Shown here: one piece after another, positions 56,330-64,000 of the stretch
Numbering within the stretch: position 1 is the stretch's first letter
How the letters are laid out: each line of letters starts with the position of its first letter
The notes under the pieces: model-generated
Seen by the model: the letters and a program-made list of their open reading frames with translations, nothing else
What the model was told of the DNA's origin: nothing
The model's database searches: none
Translations under genes and position numbers: made by a program
Assembly: GCA_020746875.1 (NCBI GenBank)
Contig: JAGTJL010000005.1
Span: forward strand, 1,984,001 to 2,048,000
Source: Rhexocercosporidium sp. MPI-PUGE-AT-0058
Taxonomy: Eukaryota > Ascomycota > Leotiomycetes > Helotiales
Reading direction: 5' to 3'
Length of the DNA: 64,000 bases

Positions 56330-57978
56330 AAAGGGAGTAAATATGTCCTACCACTTCTAGATTGGTCCATGGATCGGCTCCGTGATTGAGCATGAGCACG
56401 AGGATTTCGAGGAGGAGGATTGTTCTTTCCAGGGATCGCCTCGTTCTTGTTGTCCTCGGGCGTAGCCGAGAGCTTTTTGCTATGGATTCACGTTTTTGAA
56501 CAGGAGATTCACGTTTGCGTTCCTCTTCAGCAAGAGTTCTACCATCCTCGGTTGTGGAAGAGGGGAGTAGCGCTAAGATGAGTTGGCTGGTATAGTGAAG
56601 TGAAGGAGAGGTACGCTCTCGGCATATTTTTGAGTCTCGATACCCAATTCTGGGTCTTCAACATAGCTGACAAGCCCTATATGTGGCCATCTGAACGAAG
56701 GATGTAGCTGGCCCAGGGACACGAGGCTTGGTAATGCCGTTGCTCCAGTGAGGGAAATATAATCGAATACTCAACCTTGAATGTACAGACATGGCAGTGT
56801 TGAGGTCATCTAGGGTTTTTGGCGGTGCTTTCACCAGCCATTTTTTCTGCAAAATCGGCATGGAGTAGAGCATAATATGCGGATTTGTAAGGCCGCGTTG
56901 AAGACTTGGATAGATAGGAGTGATCAACACGTCGTCGGAAAATATACGACTTGAGTAGTGCTACATCTGGATTGAAGACTGTAGAGGCGGCATGCGAGAG
57001 TAGATTTCTCCATACGATTTGTTGCGAGAGGTAATCCTGCGCGGTCCGATGCAAGTAGGAAACCTTTTCCTAGAAAGTTAGCAACTGTTTTGCTTAAATC
57101 TCCTTCCCGCCTCAGATGGCTTTTATTAGTCGCTTTTCCAAGCTCATACGAATCCTGTCGGGGCGATGGCAAACTTTAGCGGTGAACAAGCTTATCATGG
57201 ATTCAGGTGTTAGGGTCCGGAATGTCGAGTCTCTAACAATCCTGCGCATCTTGCTGTCAACTGAAATGCAGTGTCTTACAAATTTCGTTCACCTGCTTTG
57301 TTGTCTACTTCTGAATATCGGCGAGCTCGAGCTCGCTACCTATGGCTAAATAAAGTTGATTTTGATAGATCCTCCGGACTGTCAGAACTCTCGCAAGGAA
57401 CAGTAGTGATCCTTGTTTTTGATAGAACAAACCTGTAGAACTGCGCGGCGTTGCTGTGACATTTTCATTTTTGAAAACGTCTTGGATGCCCATGGATAAT
57501 ATGCGGGCTTGATTCGATCCAAAAGGTGGTCATATAATGGCTCAAGTTCTCGAGGTAACGTTCTTTGTCGATTCAGGAGATCGGGGATCGAACCTCTATT
57601 CCTAATCTCCCAACAGCTTTGAAGGGACAAACTAGCCCATGCTCTTTGATGCCCTCTCAAGTCTGCCTCTCCTTTCAGCAGCTCGAGCTTGGTCATTAGT
57701 CCTGTGGCCAGCCCGGTAGCTTCATCTCGAATTATGAGAAAGGTCTCATTGAGCTTCTTCTTATCGGGATCTTGACTCGAGCCAGCTTCTGTTGTCAATG
57801 CTTCAAGCTTACGAATATCTCTTTGAGCATCAGCCCTCATGAGCTTCAGCTCCTGATTCACAGTCAGAACTCCTGATGTAGATTTGTAGAGCCCATGTGC
57901 TTGTAGCAGGAGTTTGGAACTAAAGTTAATAAACCGAATCACCGTCCCAGTAACCGAGAATGCTGTCAGAGGATTCAT
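56330..57978 (-). pseudogene. NACHT/ankyrin (STAND) pseudogene lacking its NTPase core
   Basis: The start is intact: MNPLTAFSVTGTVIRFINFS followed by a helical N-terminal domain (about 115 residues), as in fungal NACHT proteins. The chain then jumps from LRGHQRAWASLSLQSCW to LPRELEPLYDHLLDRI, which in complete relatives lies after the NACHT domain; no P-loop is present. Downstream pieces follow the family order but in changing frames with stops: TPESMISLFTAKV, then TGA, TAA and TAG within 57114-57070, then KVSYLHRTAQDYLSQQIVWR and FNPDVALLKSYI, then GLVSYVEDPELGIETQKYAE and ankyrin-like MVELLLKRNANVN and LNHGADPWTN near 56540-56360. STAND proteins act in fungal non-self recognition. This copy cannot make a working NTPase. 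Confidence 0.75.
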
Positions 57979-58538
57979 GGTTGATAAAACTGCTCAGAAG
58001 CTAGATATACTCAAATAGGAACTGAAGATCGAACGATTCTTGATGATCTGTGAGGCTGAACGAAGAACAAGGTCAATACTGCAATGTGGCAGCCTGGCAG
58101 GCCAACCATTACCGAAGTGAGAGATTTCCCACGTCCATTTACGACAGCTCTAAGCCTGTATTGTAAAACATTACAGTTTAGAATAGAAAATTGAAGTCAA
58201 TAAGGCATTTGTGCAAATCTCAAGACATTATTGTTGAACACATTCTGAACTGAGGGGTCACATAACCGTGCTTACATAATCGGAGCTTGGACTTGACAGC
58301 CTCACCAGACGAGGCTTTGAAACAACATTAGCCGCGGACACAACTCTGCTTCAACTCCCGGATCTATATCGGAAAGGACCCTCAATTTAGCTCAAGAGAA
58401 TTGGCATCGGAACAATCTGGACGATTCGAGCTGCCAACAGCTCTCCAGATGGTGTGAGCATTCATATACGTCCCGACCAACTGGAGTCAACAAATAGAGG
58501 GCAGAGTGGGCAGTTCATTGCTAACTTGGACATCCAAC
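57979..58538. other. Intergenic, divergent
   Basis: 560 bases between the start of the NACHT pseudogene and the GH125 start. No motif identified. Confidence 0.5.
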
Positions 58539-60327
58539 ATGAATCCAATATCTCTGCAAGCATGGCCGCTTTGGCTTGGGATCTGGGCCGTGATTGCATC
58601 TCCGCCAGATATGGAACCGGATCTATCATACGCGCGGGCATGTCCAGATTATAAGAGATATTCTACTTTCCAGCAGTATGCATCTCCCACTTTTGCTGCG
58701 AGCTCAAGCTGATGTGTAATAGTCGGCCGTTTTCAGAAGGACCAATGGAGTTACCATTTCAGAGACCATCAATACACTGCCGGACCTTTACGTCGCCTCT
58801 CGTGGAGAAGGTTATTGAGGACATGACGGGCAAGATGGTAGACAAGGACTTGGCACGGCTGTTCGAGAATGCCTTCCCCAACACTCTGGATACGACTGTT
58901 CGGTGGCATGTGGACGGAGAAGTGGCACATAAAGAACTCAAGGCGAGGAGCTCTGTTGATGGGAAATGGGGAGGTGCACAATCGTTTGTTGTGACTGGAG
59001 ATATCAATGCAGAGTGGTTACGAGATTCGACGAACCAGCTGCTCCAGTACCAGCCATTGGCGAAGAAGGACAAGAAAATCTTCAATCTGATACTGGGGGC
59101 TATCAATACACAAGCGGAATATGTTATTGAGTCACCGTACTGCAATGCATTCCAGCCTCCCCCAGCCTCGAAACTGTCAGCTACACAAAACGGTCAAGAC
59201 GATGTTGTACATCCAGCCTATGAGCCGTCTTTCGTTTTTGAGTGTAAATATGAGCTAGACTCTCTAGCACATTTCCTGTCTCTAGGAAATTCGTTCTACA
59301 ACCATACGGGGTCGCTAGAATTTCTTACGCCTCGCTGGTACAAAGCATTAGATACGCTCCTCGAGGTACTAGATCAGCAGTCCCAATCCACCTTTGATTC
59401 CGAAACTGGTCGCTTCGAGCGTAATGCCTACACTTTCAGCCGAAGGACCGATCAAGGAACAGAAACACTGCCTCTATCCGGTGTAGGTAACCCTCTGAAC
59501 TACGGCACCGGTTTGATCCGAAGTGCATTCAGACCCAGTGACGATGCTACAATTCTCGGTTTCTACATCCCAGCCAACGCTCAAATGGCCGTAGAGTTGA
59601 AAAAAACCTCCGATATTCTATTCGCAGCGAAGAATGTTGGACTGTCCCAAATATTGGGAAAGCGAGCTCAAACCATCACGGATGGGATCTGGCAACATGG
59701 TGTCGTCACCCACAAGAACTACGGCCGTATATTTGCATATGAAGTCGACGGGTACGGATCCCAAATATTGATGGACGACGCAAATGTGCCCTCACTACTG
59801 GCCCTGCCCATAATGGGGTTCCTCGAGCGAACTGATCCCGTCTATCAAAACACACGAAAAATGTTGCTTAGCAAAGCAGGCAATCCGTACTATCTTGAAG
59901 GCAGTGCTTTCCATGGAATCGGAGGCCCACATGTTGGACTCGAGCATGCGTGGCCCATGAGTTTGCTGTTGCAAGCCATGACCTCGGATGACGATAAGGA
60001 GATCATGGAGTGTGTCGATATGGTGCTCAGTGCTAGTCCGTTGGGACTGGTTCATGAATCGATTAATGTGAATCAAATTCGCGATTATACAAGTAAGTGT
60101 CTCCTCACCCGTGTATACATTAAGTCGAATTGAGAAATATGGTTGCTGACTGATTTGTGTACAGGGAGTTGGTTCGCTTGTAAGTCAAGACGGAAAGCGT
60201 TTAATTATAAACATCGCTAACAGAAATAGGGGCAAACAGCGTTTTCGCTCAGACGATCCTGGATCTCGCTAAGAGGAAACCCCATTTGATATTTGGTGAA
60301 GGAGTAGAGCCGTACATCGTTGAATGA
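58539..60327 (+). CDS. GH125 exo-alpha-1,6-mannosidase
   Basis: Four exons: 58539-58675, 58723-60092, 60165-60179 (15 nt only), 60230-60327; 539 residues with all phases closed. The N-terminus (SLQAWPLWLGIWAVIASPP) is a likely signal peptide or anchor. GH125 hallmarks: EGPMELPFQRPSIHCRTF, VTGDINAEWLRDSTNQLLQY (with the catalytic-region WLRDS), YELDSLAHFLSL, SAFRPSDDATILGFYIPANA, GGPHVGLEHAWPMSL, and the end RSWFAWANSVFAQTILDL. The microexon encodes only part of RSWFA but is needed to keep phase. GH125 enzymes remove alpha-1,6-linked mannose from glycans. Expected to act in the secretory path or outside the cell. Confidence 0.94.
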
Positions 60328-60569
60328 GTTATGGTGGATGAGACGTAGCTACAAGAAGAAGCCGTTGATGGATGATTGAGAGTTTAGCGTTCATATTCGA
60401 AGTCAGGAATGAATGGTCAGATCAAGAAACCATCTCTTCGTGAAATGAGTTCATCTCATTTCTCATCTCGATATACTACACATATTTCAATGCCGTGACG
60501 CACATGCTGCAGACCATACCTTGAACCTCCATACCACGTAAGTAAGGGGTTTGCCCAACGTGCCAACCA

Positions 60570-62220
60570 TCACTTCTTCCCAAAGAAAGACATGATGTTT
60601 CCCTGCCCGGCCTTCGCAGCCGATTTCTTAGTCTTCGCCGTCGTGGTTGCGGCCTGGATCTTTTGCTTCGGCTTCTCAACAGGCTCATCTTCCGAGAATG
60701 ATTCCCAGACTGGCTCTTCTTTCGTAACTGTGTTCGTCAGAATTTCATGCTTCAAGACAAGCGCGATACCGAGGAAACCTACCCAAGTACCCCTCATCAT
60801 CCTTCACAGTCTTCTTCTTCATGACTCTCCTCCGTCCTCTTCTTCTTCCCCCACTGACCGTAATTGGTATCTCTTCCTTCTCAACACTCTTCTCCTTCTC
60901 CTCTTCTTCGTCCTCATCCTCGTCCTCAACCTCAACAGCCTCCTGCTCTTTTCGCTTAGACTTAGCCTTCACAACAATTTCCTCTTCATCCTCATCCTCC
61001 ATCATTTTTTTCAGCGCCGCCTCCCGCTCCTTCCTCGACTTACGATCACTATCCACAATCTCCTTGCTCGGAGGAGGCGGGACATACGTATCTTCCTCAT
61101 CATCCGAAACGACATCCTTCATCGGCGAATCTTCCGCAGCGCTCATAGCGGGAGACTCCACAGCCGAGCTATCAGTCCCCTCACGCTTGAGCTTCGGCTT
61201 CGCTTTTGCGAACGACTTGAATATGCTGGAACTATCGCGCTTGAGTGTTGGTGGGTTGGGCGTGGATTCTTTGCTGGAGGTATTGCTCGAGGCGGCTGGT
61301 TTGGCTTTGGCCTTTCCTTTGCCGAAGAAGTCGTTTGCGGTTGATGGTTGAGAGGGTTTGCTTTCTTGTTTTGTGGCGGGTTTGGCGTTCTCTACAATAT
61401 CGGCGGGTCTAGGCTTCACTGCGGCTTTAGCTGGAGCTGGGACAGGTGCTGCTGTGAAATGGGGTGGCCGACGAGCTGGCCTTCTCTTGACGTTCTTGTT
61501 GAGTATGGTGCCGTATTTCGGGGCCGAGTCAACTGCATCTTCGGAGGCGCAGAGGACTTGGATTTCTCGAGTGATATCGGAAAGTACTTGTAGGTCCTGT
61601 AGATCGTGAGCATGGTCGCATATATACCAGTGAGCCCTTCTTACCTTCAATGGATGGGGCCCAATGCTGTAAATATGTATCGAGGAAACATGTTCGTATT
61701 GGGACCGTACTTCTGTACCATCTTTAGCATTACACTCTATGACTCGAGACGGGTGATCCAAACCTTCCAGGCTCTCTTCCTTGACCAACGTTATGCTCAA
61801 CACGCTACTTTCTCCGGTACTCTCTGCTACCGGCATAGAACTGGCCATAAATGGGCTGCTCTGCATATAATCGTCCTCTCCATCCTTCTTCCCGGCACCA
61901 TTCGTAACTATTGGGTCTTCCTTTCGTTTTACGCCGCTGATCAGGTAGGTCGCGTGGATTGTATCTGGCTTCTTCGCATTTTGCTGGCGGTGGAAATCAT
62001 AGAGCATCCTAGATTCTGTCAGCAAAGTCACTATGCTTCATGAATCCGGAAAACTCACTCCTTTGCGTCATTGACGTGGATCTTGAGGGTGCGACTCAGT
62101 AGACGATAGGTGACCTGAAGATGGTGTTAGAGTCAATCTCACAAAAAATTCCGGGACATTCCCTACCACTTTGTCCTCAGTTAAGATGCTAGTAGCCAGA
62201 AAGGTCTTGTAGTCAGCCAT
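60570..62220 (-). CDS. pol32: Pol32/Cdc27, DNA polymerase delta subunit
   Basis: Four exons: 62220-62167, 62114-62059, 62008-60783, 60727-60570; 497 residues with all phases closed. The N-terminus (MADYKTFLATSILTEDKVVT, YRLLSRTLKIHVNDAKEML, FHRQQNAKKPDTIHATYLIS) is the winged-helix part that binds the other polymerase subunits. The middle is disordered with Pro, Lys and acidic stretches. The last 11 residues, QGNIMSFFGKK, are a PCNA-interacting PIP box (Q-x2-I-x2-FF). Pol32 helps DNA polymerase delta bind PCNA and also belongs to polymerase zeta in yeast, so it works in replication and lesion bypass. It shares a promoter with rad18. Confidence 0.95.
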
Positions 62221-62428
62221 GGTGTTATGTGGTTGTCATACGAAGAGTGAGGCTTCGATGGATTATTTTCTAGCGAGTGCAGGTGGTTGACGCGCTTTCA
62301 CGCGAGGCACTTTACGCGATATTGCTCCCTTCCCCAAGGAGCCTTCTTTCCACCAAACATTACCTCATCAATGCGACAAAACGAACTGCGCAACCCTTTC
62401 TAGCAAAAATCACACGCGCCTCCTTATC
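62221..62428. promoter_or_regulatory. Shared pol32/rad18 promoter with four ACGCG cores
   Basis: 208 bases between the two start codons. ACGCG occurs at 62290, 62300, 62314 and 62414, three of them within 29 bases. ACGCG is the core of the MluI cell-cycle box bound by MBF/APSES-type factors at G1/S genes in yeasts. Its use here is inferred from known targets (DNA replication and repair genes); the motif positions are seen directly. Confidence 0.6.
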
Positions 62429-63812
62429 ATGAACAAAATATCCAAGGACGACGCGGTCGATATCACAGATTCAACTGACTGGCTCGAGACGCCACTCCGT
62501 TCTCTCGCTGGTGTTGATTCAGCCTTGCGCTGCCAGGTCTGTAAGGACTTCTACACCACGCCCATGATCACATCATGCTCGCACACATTCTGCTCGCTAT
62601 GCATACGGAGATGTCTGAACAATGACGGGAAGTGTCCAGCGTGTCGGACGCAGGACCAGGAGCTGAAGTTGAGGTTCAATGGAGCTATGCAGGATTTGGT
62701 GGAGGCGTTCACGAAGGCGAGACCAGAAGTTTTAGAGCATGCTAGGAAACCTTTAGCTGTGCCAGAAGGCTCTATTTATAAGAGGGATAGGGGAGAGGCA
62801 GAGCTGGACGAGGAGGAGACGCCGAGGAAGAGAACACGATCTACTGGAACCCGGAAATCTAGTAGGAGATCACAGCCTACGCCTTCACAGGTAATTCAAG
62901 ATTCGGACGAGGATGACGAGGATTTTGTTCCTGGTAAGTCTCTATATACAACACCGAGTTCAATGTAGCTAATGCGCTGGCGCAGAAGATGGTTACGCTT
63001 TATGTCCAGTCTGCTCAAAGAAAGTCAAGATAGATAATATCAATTCACATCTGGACCGTATGTGTCAAGACGAACCTCGAATAACAAACTCCAAGCCCAT
63101 GGGCCAGTTATCTAGACAAGGCTCTGCACAAAATCCCATGACCATATCCGACACTCCCAAACGGCCAGAACGGTTGGCGCAAATCAACTTCTCCATGATG
63201 AAGGAAGCTGCGTTGCGAAAGAAGCTCCTCGAGATGGGGATATCGGCTGCAGGAAATAAGCCACTGATGGAGAGGAGGTACACAGAGTGGATTACTCTCT
63301 GGAATGCGAATTGTGACGCGAGGAAGCCTAAGACGAAGGGTGAGTTGAAGAGGGAATTGGAAATCTGGGAGAGGCATCAAGGCGGAAGGTTGCAAGCGTC
63401 AACTTATGGACAGACTTCTATTCCACAGGTCAAAGACAAAGACTTCGATGGGAAGGCTTACTCGAATACGCATGATGACTCGTTTCGCAAGCTGATAGCG
63501 AATGCTCGGAAGAAACCAGCAGTCAAGCCGCCAACATCAGAAGTACCCGCTCCTGGCAATCAGACACCAGTGGTACCGGAATCGCCAGATGCCTTAAAAG
63601 CGGACGGGGAGATAAGAGAAGATGGAGATGGGATGAACGGTGATAGATCACCGATGAAGCAGAGCGGGTCACAGGGAAGGCCTTTCGAGGATAACAGTCA
63701 GGTTGCCGATTCGTCTCCTAAGACTTCACAGTTTGCAAACAATCTGACGATACTGGATAAAGATTCAGTTATTGCTTCAGATATGCCTGCAATTAGGACA
63801 GTACAACCATAG
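62429..63812 (+). CDS. rad18: Rad18, PCNA E3 ubiquitin ligase
   Basis: Exons 62429-62933 and 62986-63812 join in phase for 443 residues. A C3HC4 RING finger starts at Cys35 (CQVCKDFYTTPM; CSHTFCSLCIRRCL; CPACR). A UBZ4 zinc finger lies at about 175-195 (CPVCSKKVKIDNINSHLDRM then Cys). A SAP domain covers about 240-280 (LRKKLLEMGISAAGNKPLME). The tail carries the segment that in relatives binds Rad6. Rad18 with Rad6 puts ubiquitin on PCNA Lys164 to start lesion bypass. Its divergent neighbour Pol32 acts in the same pathway. Confidence 0.96.
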
Positions 63813-63914
63813 CTTGCTATTGACAAAGCTATCTATCAACTCCCAAGCACCAACTCCTTGCCCTATGCGAGATGCATGATGTACAATGCCCACATAATGT
63901 AGACAATTCATAAC

Positions 63915-64000
63915 CTACGCGAGAACTTTATCGGCATCTAACGACAACCGCTTCAGCTCGCTCTCGATTTCCTTCTCCGTGCTCGCTTGACCAACTTTCT
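63915..64000 (-). CDS. C-terminus of an unidentified protein (runs off the right edge)
   Basis: A minus-strand frame enters from the right edge and ends at the TAG at 63917-63915. Its last 27 residues are charged and helical (KVGQASTEKEIESELKRLSL, DADKVLA). It converges on rad18 with 102 bases between stops. Too little is present to name it. Confidence 0.5.
   Translation of the reverse strand, partial: KVGQASTEKEIESELKRLSLDADKVLA

Noticed and set aside
60592..61351. Plus-strand frames of 250 and 176 codons
   Set aside because: Complement of the Lys/Glu-rich middle of pol32; low-complexity Ser/Leu/Phe translation.

Overview
The window is nuclear DNA of a filamentous ascomycete (Pezizomycotina). 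A leotiomycete such as a Helotiales member is my best guess, from the style of the proteins only. Evidence: many short introns (about 45-100 nt) with GTRNGT starts, CTRAC-type branch points and YAG ends; a fungal Zn2Cys6 regulator; HET and NACHT self/non-self genes; GH3 and GH125 enzymes; and compact, often divergent housekeeping genes. I saw no rRNA, tRNA, CRISPR array or intact transposon. Most genes below were rebuilt by joining exons so that the reading phase closes exactly from start to stop.

Layout. 1-1380 (-): 5' part of a folliculin-interacting protein (FNIP/Lst4) that runs off the left edge. 1.4-7.1 kb: gene-poor, with tandem repeats and polypurine/polypyrimidine tracts. 7.1-8.0 kb (-): decayed gene for a secreted/one-pass membrane protein. 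8.5-10.7 kb (-): GMC oxidoreductase with one apparent frameshift. 11.6-14.0 kb (-): Zn2Cys6 regulator. 15.5-16.4 kb (+): secreted glyoxalase-fold protein. 17.1-18.3 kb (+): GNAT acetyltransferase. 18.4-24.2 kb (-): Iml1, the GATOR1/SEACIT GAP. 24.6-28.1 kb (+): Urb1/Npa1. 28.8-31.4 kb (+): 4E-T-like protein. 31.8-33.8 kb (+): Dal5-type MFS permease. 35.0-35.3 kb (+): small secreted cysteine-rich protein. 35.6-38.1 kb (-): Sec1. 38.8-39.5 kb (-): G-patch protein. 39.8-41.0 kb (+): membrane SDR. 41.8-43.5 kb (+): two genes of unknown function. 44.0-44.75 kb (-): longin R-SNARE. 45.2-48.0 kb (+): mitochondrial helicase Suv3, with an upstream ORF whose stop overlaps its start. 48.7-50.6 kb (+): HET-domain pseudogene. 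52.1-54.9 kb (+): GH3 beta-glucosidase. 56.3-58.0 kb (-): NACHT/ankyrin pseudogene lacking its NTPase core. 58.5-60.3 kb (+): GH125 mannosidase with a 15-nt microexon. 60.6-62.2 kb (-): Pol32. 62.4-63.8 kb (+): Rad18. 63.9-64.0 kb (-): C-terminus of an unknown gene.

How the genes relate. Two opposing regulators of Rag-GTPase/TORC1 signalling (FNIP and Iml1) lie within 24 kb. Pol32 and Rad18, both acting in DNA-damage tolerance, share a 208-bp divergent promoter with four ACGCG (MluI-box-like) cores; this is the most testable regulatory arrangement here. Between about 48.7 and 60.3 kb two dead self/non-self recognition genes alternate with two intact glycoside hydrolases. I found no clearly new multi-gene system. 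The best leads are the Pol32-Rad18 promoter, the stop-start uORF at suv3, and the clean loss of the NTPase core from the NACHT gene.
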